Shown piece after piece: positions 49,620 through 57,553 of a DNA stretch of 64,000 bases (positions are counted from its first letter, which is position 1; each line of letters opens with the position of its first letter). Both the position numbers and the translations under genes were made by a program. The DNA comes from Kitasatospora sp. NBC_00374 (GTDB lineage Bacteria; Actinomycetota; Actinomycetes; Streptomycetales; Streptomycetaceae): contig NZ_CP107964.1 of NCBI RefSeq assembly GCF_041434935.1, forward strand, positions 496,001 to 560,000. The letters run 5' to 3'. The notes below the pieces were generated by a model, which was not told where the DNA came from, made no database searches, and was given only the letters and a program-made list of their open reading frames with translations.

Positions 49620-50474
49620 ATGCACACACTCGACCGGGCACTCGCACTGGGCGCCGGAGGCCCCGTTGGCGCGGCCTGGATGGCCGGACTGGCCTGCGGA
49701 CTGCGCCGCGGCGGAGTGGATCTCAGCGAGGCCGATCTGATCGTCGGCACGTCGACTGGCGCAATCATCGGCGCAGTACTGGCCACCGGTCAGGACCCCG
49801 GCCGACTCGCCGCCCCAGTACGCCCCGCCGACACCAACAGCACCCCGCCCCAGGTGGACGGGCGCCGGCTGGGCGAGGCGTTCGCCGTGCTCGGCAATGC
49901 CGCCTCAAACCCAGCCGAGGCCTGGCGCCGAGTGGGCCAGATCGCGCTCGCCGCCGAAACCGGCCCCGAGCAGGCACATATCACCCGGATGCGCGCCATG
50001 GCCGGCACAGACCAATGGCCGGACCGGAAGCTGCTCATCACCGCGATGGACGCTGAGACCGGCGAGCAGGAGGTCTTCGACCGCGCGAGTGGCGCACCGC
50101 TGCCCTCCGCCGTGGCGGCCAGCACAGCCTTCCCGGGCATCTACCCACCGATCACCATCAACAGCCGCCGATACATGGACGGCTCCCTGCGGTCGGCAAC
50201 CAACGCCGCACTCGCGGCCGGAGCCCGCACGCTCGTCGTGATCGACCCGCAGGCGCACCTGTTTCCCCGGGAGTTGCTCCAGCAGGAGCTGGCGGTCGCC
50301 GCGGCGCACACAGTGGTGACCATCGAGCCCGATCCGGCATCAATACGCGCATTCGGCTCGGACCTGAATGCCCGGACGGCCTGGGAACCGGCCTACCAGG
50401 CGGGCCTTCGCCAAGCCACCGACGCCGCAGAGCAGCTCCGCCTCGCCTGGAAGACCGGATCCGACATGGCCTGA
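49620..50474 (+). CDS. Patatin-like phospholipase, cargo of element B
   Basis: A 284-residue patatin-family serine hydrolase. The oxyanion Gly-rich loop is ALALGAGGPVGAAWMAGLAC, the nucleophile elbow is IVGTSTGAIIGAVLA (Ser in GxSxG), and the catalytic Asp lies in RRYMDGSLRSATNAALAAGA (DGS). PSAVAASTAFPGIYPPITI is a family landmark. It would hydrolyse lipid acyl esters near the membrane. GAAGGAG precedes the ATG. It is divergent from tetR within a mobile element, which is unusual cargo. It could act as an effector (for example in phage or competitor defence) or as plain lipid metabolism; the sequence does not decide. Confidence 0.87.
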   Translation: MHTLDRALALGAGGPVGAAWMAGLACGLRRGGVDLSEADLIVGTSTGAIIGAVLATGQDPGRLAAPVRPADTNSTPPQVDGRRLGEAFAVLGNAASNPAEAWRRVGQIALAAETGPEQAHITRMRAMAGTDQWPDRKLLITAMDAETGEQEVFDRASGAPLPSAVAASTAFPGIYPPITINSRRYMDGSLRSATNAALAAGARTLVVIDPQAHLFPRELLQQELAVAAAHTVVTIEPDPASIRAFGSDLNARTAWEPAYQAGLRQATDAAEQLRLAWKTGSDMA

Positions 50475-50523
50475 GCGCCGCCCGATCCCCAGACTGCTGC
50501 CCGTCCCACCATCCGGTCGTAAA

Positions 50524-50546
50524 GATCACGATCTACCGCTGGAGTA
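50524..50546 (-). repeat. Element B right terminal inverted repeat
   Basis: Inverted partner of 48059-48081, followed by the CTAG at 50547-50550 that also borders element C. Confidence 0.88.
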
Positions 50547-50550
50547 CTAG

Positions 50551-50574
50551 GGTCTGTTGTGAAAGTCGATCAAG
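50551..50574 (+). repeat. Element C left terminal inverted repeat
   Basis: 24-bp repeat pairing with 52200-52223 at 22 positions. It abuts the CTAG at the right end of element B. Confidence 0.85.
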
Positions 50575-50594
50575 GTCGTGGATGATCAAGCGCT

Positions 50595-51469
50595 GTGGGG
50601 CGCGGAGATCTGACGAATGGCCAGTGGGCTCGGCTGGAGCCGTTGCTGCCGCTGGGCAAGAAGCCGGGGCGGCCGCCGACGTGGACGCGTCGGCAGTTGA
50701 TCGACGGCATACGCTGGCGGACCAGGACTGGTGCGCCGTGGCGGGACGTTCCGGACCGGTACGGGCCGTGGGACCGGGCCTACGACCTGTTCCGCCGCTG
50801 GCAGCGCAACGGCACCTGGAAGCGGATCTTCGAGCAGCTCCAGGCCGTAGCCGACGCGAAGGGCCTCATCACATGGGACATCAGCGTGGACTCCACCATC
50901 GCCCGGGCGCACCAGCACGCCGCCGGGGCGCGTAAAAAGGGGCAGAGCAGAAGGAGTCTCCCGGCGGCGTCGACACCGAGCCCGACGACCACGGCCTCGG
51001 GCGTTCGCGCGGCGGATTGACCACCAAGTTGCACCTGGCGGTCGAGCAGGGTCAGAAGCCGCTCTCGCTCATCGTCACCGCCGGGCATCGGCATGACAGC
51101 CCGCAGTTCCAGCCGGTACTGGAGGCCATACGGGTGTCCCGGATGGGTCGGGGCCGGCCGCGCACCCGGCCGGACAAGGTGCGGGCGGATAAGGCCTACG
51201 GCTCCCGCGCGAACCGCGCCTACCTGCGCAGACGTGGCATCGGCTGCACGATCCCGGAGAAGGCCGACCAGGTCCGCAATCGCAAGAAGCTCGGCTCCCG
51301 TGGCGGCCGACCGCCGAAGTTCGACAAGGTCGACTACCGCGAGCGACACGCGGTGGAGCGCGGGATCAACCGGCTGAAGAGGCACCGCGCGGTGGCGACG
51401 AGATACGACAAGCTGGCTGTCCGCTACGAAGCGACCGTACTGGTCGCTGCCATCAATGAGTGGTTGTGA
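50595..51469 (+). CDS. IS5-family transposase in two frames (-1 frameshift)
   Basis: The first frame (GTG 50595 to TGA 51020) encodes the N-terminal part: LTNGQWARLEPLLPLGKKPG, IRWRTRTGAPWRDVPDRYGP and ITWDISVDSTIARAHQHAAG with the first catalytic Asp. The C-terminal part is in the -1 frame (readable to 51469): LTTKLHLAVEQG, HDSPQFQPVLEAIR, VRADKAYGSRANRAYLRRRG (second Asp) and [20 protein letters not shown] (Glu region). A run of five A and four G (50934-50942, codons AAA-AAG in frame 1) is a natural -1 slippage site just where family similarity changes frame. This layout is normal for this IS group, so the enzyme is probably functional. Confidence 0.87.
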
Positions 51470-51544
51470 CAAGCACCAGAGCGGGGCGCAAGGTTCCGGG
51501 AAAACCCTTCGAGGACATCACTACTGACCTGCCACCCTGGTGAG

Positions 51545-52204
51545 ATGCTGCTCAAACTGACCGGCTCCAGCTGTTCGGGCAAGACCACGCTCGCCTACTC
51601 CGTGGGCGAGCGGCTGGGGCGGATCGCCGTGCACGACTTCGACGAGCTCGGCGTACCGAAAGGAGCCGATCGCCAGTGGCGAAACCACATGACCGAGATG
51701 TGGGTGCGTCGCGCGCTGGAATACCAGGCCCGCGGAGTCGACCTCCTGCTGACCGGGCAGTCCCCGCTGGGAGAGGTCCTGGCCAGCCCCTCCGCCCCGT
51801 TGCTGGATGGCATCGCGGTCTGTCTGGTCGACGTGTCCGACGAGGCCCGGCGCGGCAGGCTCACCAAGCGCGACTCGGACCGATGGGACGCTCCGGCGGT
51901 CGACGCCTTCCTCGGCTGGGCCGCCTGGCACCGCAAGCACGCCGAAGATCCCCGATCCCGACCCGACGTCATCATCGACGACAGCTGGCCCCGCATGGCC
52001 TGGCACCGCTGGACCGGGTGGACCGCCGACGATCGGCGATGGTGCACCCACCTGCTCGACACCACGGACCAGCCTGTCGCGGAATCCGTAGATCAGGTTG
52101 AGCAATGGGTGACCGAACAGCGCGACACGCTCCGATCCGGCCGTCTCCCCCTGTCGCGGGGCTGGTCAGACCAGACAGCCGCCCGAGCCGACCACGACTC
52201 CTGA
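51545..52204 (+). CDS. P-loop ATP-binding (kinase-like) protein, cargo of element C
   Basis: A 219-residue protein beginning with Walker A LLKLTGSSCSGKTTLAYSVG. VHDFDELGVP follows strand 2, as in small-molecule kinases. VDLLLTGQSPLGEVLASP and DGIAVCLVDVSDEARRGRLT supply core strands, and the arginine-rich RRGRLTKRDSDRW region resembles a lid. A Trp-rich helical C-terminal half (AFLGWAAWHRKHA, MAWHRWTGWTADDRRWC) is uncommon. Its stop lies within the right inverted repeat of element C. I do not recognise a characterised family. It could modify a small molecule, for example as a resistance kinase. Confidence 0.72.
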   Translation: MLLKLTGSSCSGKTTLAYSVGERLGRIAVHDFDELGVPKGADRQWRNHMTEMWVRRALEYQARGVDLLLTGQSPLGEVLASPSAPLLDGIAVCLVDVSDEARRGRLTKRDSDRWDAPAVDAFLGWAAWHRKHAEDPRSRPDVIIDDSWPRMAWHRWTGWTADDRRWCTHLLDTTDQPVAESVDQVEQWVTEQRDTLRSGRLPLSRGWSDQTAARADHDS

Positions 52205-52223
52205 TCCACTTTCACAACAGACC
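52200..52223 (-). repeat. Element C right terminal inverted repeat
   Basis: Inverted partner of 50551-50574, containing the cargo gene stop (52202-52204) and followed by CTAG. Confidence 0.85.
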
Positions 52224-52408
52224 CTAGTCACTGGGGCAGGCCCGTTTGGGGGGTTGATCCACCTGATATCACGTCAACGACCCGTGTATGCACGTCTGCT
52301 GGTTCGCCGGACAGGTGCAGTTCTGGGACTTGTAGCTGCCGGGGCGGGCGCGCTGGCCGCGGTGCTGTTGTCGCCTTTTCTGCTGCAGGAGTCTCCGACT
52401 CCAAGGGA

Positions 52409-53032
52409 GTGGACTGGAACCAGCTGGGTCAGATCGGTGCGGCGTACGGCTTCACGTCGGCGATCGTCTCGGCGCTGGCGCTGACCGGTGTCGCCGCCTC
52501 CCTGCTCGTCCAGAACCGGCAGGGCAGGGCGGACCAGGTCCAGGCGATCCGTAGTTACTACCTCGAACTGGTCCGCATGGAACTCGACGACATGCCGCTC
52601 TACCAGCCCTGTTGGGGCGACATGGACATCGCCGATCCTCATGAGCAGAAGCAGCACGTCTATGCCGATCTGATGATGAACTACGCGTGGATGGGCTTCG
52701 AAGTCGGGACCATTCCCGAGAGCCTGCTGCGAGACATGCTCGCCGGGATGTTCACCGGAGAGGCCGGGCGAACCTACTGGAGCAGGGCCGGTACCTCCTG
52801 GATCGCCAGCGCGTCCGGAAGTCGTCGCGGGCGCCACTTCCTGACCATCGTTGGCGAGGAGCACGATCGTGCTGCCGCCGCCGCGCCACCGACTCGCTCA
52901 ATCGTGACATCCAGCCCGTCTGGCGGAGCCGCTTCGGGGACATCGCGCGCGTGGCGCACGCCGGTGGGCATCCTGATCGGCCTGGGCGCCGGCTTGGTAG
53001 CCGGATCGGCCCTGCGCGGCCGACGCTACTGA
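52409..53032 (+). CDS. DUF6082-like membrane-associated protein, N-terminus frameshifted
   Basis: A 207-residue frame resembling streptomycete DUF6082 proteins: VDWNQLGQIGAAYGFTSAIV, SLLVQNRQGRADQVQAIRSY, YLELVRMELDDMPLYQPCWG and YADLMMNYAWMGFEVGTIPE. In the family a transmembrane segment precedes this. Here it is found in another frame at 52254-52395 (VLGLVAAGAGALAAVLLSPF), so a frameshift around 52385-52405 separates the two halves (mutation or sequencing error). GTG 52409 could allow translation of the soluble part. The C-terminus ends in Gly/Ala-rich LIGLGAGLVAGSAL. The final codons come from the inserted IS630 end: without it the stop would be TAG one codon earlier. Confidence 0.6.
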   Translation: MDWNQLGQIGAAYGFTSAIVSALALTGVAASLLVQNRQGRADQVQAIRSYYLELVRMELDDMPLYQPCWGDMDIADPHEQKQHVYADLMMNYAWMGFEVGTIPESLLRDMLAGMFTGEAGRTYWSRAGTSWIASASGSRRGRHFLTIVGEEHDRAAAAAPPTRSIVTSSPSGGAASGTSRAWRTPVGILIGLGAGLVAGSALRGRRY

Positions 53033-53908
53033 ACTGGATTGGGTGATGCCGCAGCGGTGCGCCTGACGTCGGACGAGCCGTTCCGATAGCCCTGGAGCGT
53101 GAGATATGCGCAAGGCGGCGGGTTGACCGACGCTGGGAGGGCCGCGCGGGAGCGGGTCCGGCTGCAGGCCGTGGAACGCTTCGAGAGCGGGCAGAAGAAC
53201 CGGGAGATCGCTGCCGCGTTGCGGGCCAGCGAGCGGTCGGTGGAGCGGTGGCGTCACCAATGGCGCGAGCGGGGTCAGGCCGGGGTCCCGTCGACGGGCT
53301 CACCAGGGCGACCGAGGCTCAGCGATAAGCAGATCGCCAGGCTGGCAAGGGAGTTGGAGCGTGGTCCGCTGGCTCACGGCTGGGCGGATCAACGCTGGAC
53401 GCTGGCCCGGGTGAAGACGCTGATCGGCCGGCTGTTCCACGTCCCCTACACGGTCGAGGGCACGTGGCGGCTGCTCAAACGGCACGGTTGGTCGTGGCAG
53501 CAGCCGGCCCGCCGGGCGATCGAGCGCGACGACGCGGCGGTGGCGCTGTGGAAGACGGAGGTGTGGCCGCGTGTAGAAGCACCGCGGCGGCTCGTGGCGC
53601 CTGGATCGTCTTCGAGCCTCCGCATGCACCTGGTCGAACCGCTGCGCGAGTTCATCGCCGACCACGCCGACTGGCTCACAGTCTTCCAACTGCCAAGCTA
53701 TTCACCAGACTTGAATCCGCAGGAAAGACTCTGGTCGCTGGTCAGGGTCGACATCGGCAACCTCGCCGCAGCCAACCTCGACCAGGTCACCCGCGCCGTG
53801 AAGCGCAGACTCAAGCAGATCCAGTACTGCTTGGACCTGGTCGACGGCGGCCTGGCCGGCACCGGCCTGATCATGGACGGCTGACCGACATCACCAATTC
53901 AAGTTCAG
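53029..53908. mobile_element. IS630-family element with TA borders (deleted)
   Basis: Terminal repeats of 20 bp matching at 17 positions (53029-53048, CTGAACTGGATTGGGTGATG; and 53889-53908 inverted) enclose an IS630 transposase pseudogene. TA lies directly outside both ends (53027-53028 and 53909-53910), matching the TA target duplication of the IS630/Tc1-mariner group. Confidence 0.78.
53099..53884 (+). pseudogene. IS630-family transposase, internally deleted
   Basis: The N-terminal HTH part is intact (RVRLQAVERFESGQKNREIA, RERGQAGVPSTGSPGRPRLS, GWADQRWTLARVKTLIGRLF, GWSWQQPARRAIERDDAAVA). So is the end (WLTVFQLPSYSPDLNPQERL, WSLVRVDIGNLAAANLDQVT). Between them, around 53572-53640, the reading frame is wrong (the family sequence GAWIVFE appears in another frame), and roughly 70-80 residues with the first and second catalytic Asp are missing. 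The enzyme cannot be active. Confidence 0.8.
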
Positions 53909-53960
53909 TAGCCAGTATGCCCGCTCAACGACACAACCGACCAGTTCCGGCCGCCTGCGC

Positions 53961-56357
53961 TCATTCCAAGAGGTTCGCCGACCTCATCTTGGCGAGAAGT
54001 GCGTTGAAATCCGCCTTCAGCTGGGCAATGTCCGTCGCTTTCGAGTCCGACTGTCCTGTCGCGCGCTGAGGAAGCGGTTCGATGAGCCCTGGCTTTGCAT
54101 CCAAGTCATAGATCGTCTGCCATTGAAGGTGATGGTCGGAGGTCAGGCCTCCCACACTCTGCCCCGGCCCCGGCTGTTGCCAGGACTGTGGCTCCTGCTC
54201 GCCGGAGACCTTGCGCAGCTGGTTCGACGGGCCACCGGTGTAGGCGACCAGTCGATACACGAAGCCATTGAGGTTCGCCGGCCTGACGATTTCCCCTATG
54301 CGGTAGTGCGTCCCGTGAGCCCAGGCAGAAGCCGCTGACCGCCTTCCACACGGAGCCTTCACCGCCCAGCCGATCTCGCCTTGGCGCGCGGTCGCTCCGG
54401 TGGCATTGAGGAGCAGATCACCCGGGCTGTAGAAGTTGCAGCTACCGACAGGCACATTCCAGGGAGTTCCGCCATGAACAACAGCGATTCTCCGCTCACC
54501 GTGGACGTAGTTTCCAATCCAGGCTTCCGGAAGCATCAGCGCGCCGGGAACCGGGCCGTTTTCGTACGCGGTTTGATAGTACGTGTGGCGATCCGCCGGG
54601 TGTACGAGGGACGTTTCAATCCTGCCCTTGATAGCGTCGGGAGCTGTCTGGACTTGGATACGGAAGAGGGACGTCCCCTGGCCGTCCGGCGTGACAGAGC
54701 CGTAATCCTGAATGATCGTGGAATCCGCAGCACTCCCAAGGTTGTTGAACGTTGAGACCTCAGTCCTGTATTCACCCTCACACTTCCATACCAGCCGATC
54801 GAGCTCTTCGATCGTCTGTCCGATCCCCTTCGGGAAATCAGGCATACCGTCGGGGGGTTTGCCATTCTTTCCAGAAGTATGCCCGGCGTGAACTGCTCGA
54901 TATACGTATCCGTTCCCGGGCGTCTGCAGCTCACCCTCCTCGATATCAACCCCCGCCTTGGTGATCCAATACCTGGGATATTTGGAATAATTGTTTGCCA
55001 CTTTGAGGGTGGAAGGCCCCTTGTTGTAAGCTCCATAGCCCCAGTATGTTGAGTCCGAGGTGATATCCATGTCCCCGCCGACTACAGCGATACTCCCACC
55101 CTTGAACACGGACGGTGCATCCTCCTCGGCATAGCAGCCGATGTACACGGCGTACTGTGGAGCGTTGTTTTCACAACTGTAGTTTCGGTGACGGTTTCCT
55201 GCCGTGTGACACGAAACGAAGGTGCAGCCCAAGTACGAATGGTCGTGAATTCCATCGCGCCCATTGTCCGTGGCGGAAACGTCCATCACCAGCATGGTAC
55301 TGGCGTTGCTGTTGCCCAGACTGCCGATGTCGAGCCCGTGCTCGCCATTGCTGGTAAGGAGGCAGTCACGTATCTGAACGAGGCCGACGTTAACCGTTGG
55401 AGCGATTTCGGTCGAGGATACCTCTATTCCGTTGCGTCTGAAGCTGACAACGCTCATTCTCTCGATGAATGCGCCCGTCGCCATGACTCGCACACCGTCC
55501 ATCTGTGGGGCCTGATGGACCGGGAAGGGGGGGAGATGCCTCCCTTGAGCGGGGATCGAATGGAGAGCGAACTGACGAAGCGCACTGTAGTCCGCACGAC
55601 CGCGAGGGGGCTTCATGGCCGATCCGGTCTCATAGCCCACCAGGGCAATTGCGCAGTAAACGGTCTCCCCCTCCCGCTCCCCTCCGACTTTACCGATTCC
55701 GGTACGAGTGGAGAGGTTGAAATCTCCGGATTTCACATCTGCTAATATGCGACTGGTTTCATCGCCACGAGCAAGGCCGGCTCCCTCCAGAATGCAACCG
55801 TTCGAAATGACGAGAGGCCTTTTGATCCGGTAGTCCCCCGGAGGAAGGTAGACGACTTTGCCGTCAGTAGTGCCGCCGAGTCGCATCGCGCAGTCCAGAG
55901 CACCTTGGATCGCGTCCGTGTCGTCGGCGCGCTCGTCGTCCTTGCCGTTTCCCATCGCTCCGAAGTCGAGCACGCTGAGCCGCGTGTCGCGGCGGGGCCG
56001 GATTGTCACCGTGCCCGAATCATCGCAGTCACCAATCCAGTTCGGAGCGCTTACGCATTCTCTATCCCCGGCGCGGACGAGCTGTCCCGAACTGTTGATG
56101 CCAACCGCGCCGAACCTACCGCGGCCCAGGTGTTCGCTGAGAGCACCGCCTATTTGGACTTTGACGCTGTCTCCGGGGTCGTTCGCCGACTCCAGCGCAA
56201 CCCCGAAGAACGGAATGGTATGCAACTCCTCGACAGCGGGGACAGTGACGGTGATCGGTTTGACAGCAGGGGGAGTGGGGGTGATCGGTGATCCTGTGGT
56301 GTGGACCACCTGGCCGGCCTTGATCGGGTGTGCGGCTCGCACAATTTCGATGTCCAT
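53961..56357 (-). CDS. Pectate-lyase-superfamily beta-helix protein, phage tail-spike-like
   Basis: A 798-residue protein in DNA with visibly more A/T, including AAA, GAA, AAT and ATA codons rare elsewhere here, so it was probably acquired. The N-terminal 110 residues (AAHPIKAGQVVHTTGSPITP, FFGVALESANDPGDSVKVQI) resemble capsid-cement/decoration-type domains. Residues 150-480 start with RLSVLDFGAMGNGKDDERAD (the pectate_lyase_3/GH55-type entry motif) and form a right-handed beta-helix. Two copies of a tail-type module, NGYVYRAVHAG and YRIGEIVRPANLNGFVYRLV with a distal W, follow. The C-terminus is a short coiled coil (TDIAQLKADFNALLAKMRSA). The ATG at 56357 has AAGGGA upstream. Likely roles are polysaccharide cleavage or receptor binding by a phage-like or secreted particle. 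No other phage genes are adjacent. Confidence 0.72.
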   Translation of the reverse strand: MDIEIVRAAHPIKAGQVVHTTGSPITPTPPAVKPITVTVPAVEELHTIPFFGVALESANDPGDSVKVQIGGALSEHLGRGRFGAVGINSSGQLVRAGDRECVSAPNWIGDCDDSGTVTIRPRRDTRLSVLDFGAMGNGKDDERADDTDAIQGALDCAMRLGGTTDGKVVYLPPGDYRIKRPLVISNGCILEGAGLARGDETSRILADVKSGDFNLSTRTGIGKVGGEREGETVYCAIALVGYETGSAMKPPRGRADYSALRQFALHSIPAQGRHLPPFPVHQAPQMDGVRVMATGAFIERMSVVSFRRNGIEVSSTEIAPTVNVGLVQIRDCLLTSNGEHGLDIGSLGNSNASTMLVMDVSATDNGRDGIHDHSYLGCTFVSCHTAGNRHRNYSCENNAPQYAVYIGCYAEEDAPSVFKGGSIAVVGGDMDITSDSTYWGYGAYNKGPSTLKVANNYSKYPRYWITKAGVDIEEGELQTPGNGYVYRAVHAGHTSGKNGKPPDGMPDFPKGIGQTIEELDRLVWKCEGEYRTEVSTFNNLGSAADSTIIQDYGSVTPDGQGTSLFRIQVQTAPDAIKGRIETSLVHPADRHTYYQTAYENGPVPGALMLPEAWIGNYVHGERRIAVVHGGTPWNVPVGSCNFYSPGDLLLNATGATARQGEIGWAVKAPCGRRSAASAWAHGTHYRIGEIVRPANLNGFVYRLVAYTGGPSNQLRKVSGEQEPQSWQQPGPGQSVGGLTSDHHLQWQTIYDLDAKPGLIEPLPQRATGQSDSKATDIAQLKADFNALLAKMRSANLLE

Positions 56358-56735
56358 CAGAACGTCCCTTCCGTCGAGGCTACGTCGGTCGGAAGGCTCG
56401 GCGGGAGCGCGGCCGAAGCGCGCGAGCACCTCGACCTCGGGGGCGAAGGTCTGGAACTCTTCGGCAGTACTGCCTCGTGCCCAGCCCCGTATACCTCCAC
56501 GCTAGGTGTGAGCGCCAGCCTGCGCAGATCGGCAAGGCCTGACGGCCGTCCCAACCGCGGTCACCATCCGTACTCACCCACTGAAGGCATTGAGCGGAAT
56601 CGATAATTGCTCGCCGCGGGCATCCGGTGCCCGGGGCCGCGGACCGGCCCGCGCCGGCCCCGCGCGTGAGGGGAAAGGCCGCCGCCCCGCGCCCGAAGCG
56701 AGCCGGGCGCGGGGCGGGTGGGCCGATCAGTGGTG

Positions 56736-57143
56736 TCAGCGTGGGAGATCGGCGCCCTGGCCTGCCGCCCATTCCGGAAGGGCGCCTGCCCCGGTGGGGA
56801 TGTCTGCGGGCGCTTCCGGCTCACGCAGTTGGTCCAGCAGACCTTCGCGGTCGGTGAGCAGGACGGTGAGGATCCGCCGGGCCGAGCGCAGGAGATCGGC
56901 GACGTCGCCGCCCGCGAGGGCGTAGAGGACGACCGGCCCCTCCCGGGTGGAGACGACGATGCCGGAGCGTCGGAGGACCGCGAGTTGCTGCGAGAGGTTG
57001 GACGGCTCGACACCGATGTCGGCCAGCAGGGCTCGTACCGGCAGCGGCCCGCCCTGGAGGAGCTCCAGCACGCGGATCCGCACCGGGTGGCCGAGCATCC
57101 GGAAGAACTCCGCCTTGACCTGGTAGAGCGGAGGCTGCGGCAT
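56736..57143 (-). CDS. ArsR-family transcriptional regulator
   Basis: A 135-residue winged-HTH repressor: AEFFRMLGHPVRIRVLELLQ, then VRALLADIGVEPSNLSQQLA (recognition helix), and the wing SGIVVSTREGPVVLYALAGG. The C-terminal 40 residues are an extension with no metal-binding cysteines, so it is not an arsenic-type sensor. Its ATG overlaps the roadblock gene stop by one base (TGATG), so the two are cotranscribed. A 22-bp inverted repeat upstream of the pair is a likely operator for autoregulation. The signal is unknown. Confidence 0.88.
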   Translation of the reverse strand: MPQPPLYQVKAEFFRMLGHPVRIRVLELLQGGPLPVRALLADIGVEPSNLSQQLAVLRRSGIVVSTREGPVVLYALAGGDVADLLRSARRILTVLLTDREGLLDQLREPEAPADIPTGAGALPEWAAGQGADLPR

Positions 57144-57514
57144 CAGACCTCGAGCTCGCCCTCGACCAGCTGCAGCCGCCGGCGGGCCATGGCGAGGTTC
57201 GCGCGGTTGCGGTCGAGCGCCAGGTAGAGGAAGAGACCGCTGCCGTTGCGCGAGGTCAACGGGCGGATCAGGTGGTACTGGTTGGTGAGGGTCACGAGGA
57301 TGTCGTCGATGGTGCCCTGGAGCCCCAGCATCTCCATCGTGCGCATCTTCGCCCGCACGAGGTCGGTGTTGCCGGCCGCGGCAACGGCCAGGTCGAAGTC
57401 CCGTCCGCCTCCCAGCGTGCCGAGCGCCATGCCGCTGCCCACGTCCACGAGGGCAACGCCGATGGCGCCCTCGATCATCATCGCTTCCTTCAACGCCACG
57501 TCTGTGTGTGCCAT
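57143..57514 (-). CDS. Roadblock/LC7-domain protein
   Basis: A 123-residue single-domain roadblock/LC7 protein (MIEGAIGVALVDVGSGMALG, AAAGNTDLVRAKMRTMEMLG, DDILVTLTNQYHLIRPL, GLFLYLALDRNRANLAMARR). In actinomycetes such proteins usually accompany a small Ras-like GTPase and a histidine kinase in conservons; here the only partner is an ArsR regulator. It might act as a regulator of a distant GTPase, or as a co-factor for the ArsR protein. I start at ATG 57514; the frame extends only seven residues further. Confidence 0.87.
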   Translation of the reverse strand: MAHTDVALKEAMMIEGAIGVALVDVGSGMALGTLGGGRDFDLAVAAAGNTDLVRAKMRTMEMLGLQGTIDDILVTLTNQYHLIRPLTSRNGSGLFLYLALDRNRANLAMARRRLQLVEGELEV

Positions 57515-57553
57515 GACCGCAACGCTAGTCAGCAAGCTGACTGTGCATCATGC

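Larger units (their letters stand above)
48059..50546. mobile_element. Element B: IS701-like element carrying tetR and patatin genes
   Basis: Perfect 23-bp inverted repeats (48059-48081 and 50524-50546, starting TACTCCAGCGGTAGATC) enclose a broken IS701-family transposase, a TetR regulator and a patatin-like phospholipase. CTAG lies directly outside both repeats (48055-48058 and 50547-50550), as expected for a 4-bp target duplication. The transposase stop overlaps the left repeat, so the element is compact at that end, while the cargo occupies the other 1.5 kb. It cannot move by itself because the transposase is deleted internally, but matching repeats would allow mobilisation in trans. Confidence 0.85.
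50551..52223. mobile_element. Element C: IS5-family element carrying a P-loop kinase-like gene
   Basis: Inverted repeats of 24 bp with two mismatches (50551-50574 and 52200-52223, starting GGTCTGTTGTGAAAGT) enclose a two-frame IS5-type transposase and an unrelated P-loop protein gene. CTAG lies outside both ends (50547-50550, shared with element B, and 52224-52227). The right repeat contains the stop codon of the cargo gene, so the cargo is fully inside. No repeat-like sequence was found directly behind the transposase, where a simple IS5 element would end. Confidence 0.85.

Noticed and set aside
47457..52204. The two P-loop genes as a toxin-antitoxin pair
   Set aside because: They are more than 3 kb apart, are separated by mobile elements, and have no small partner gene beside either.
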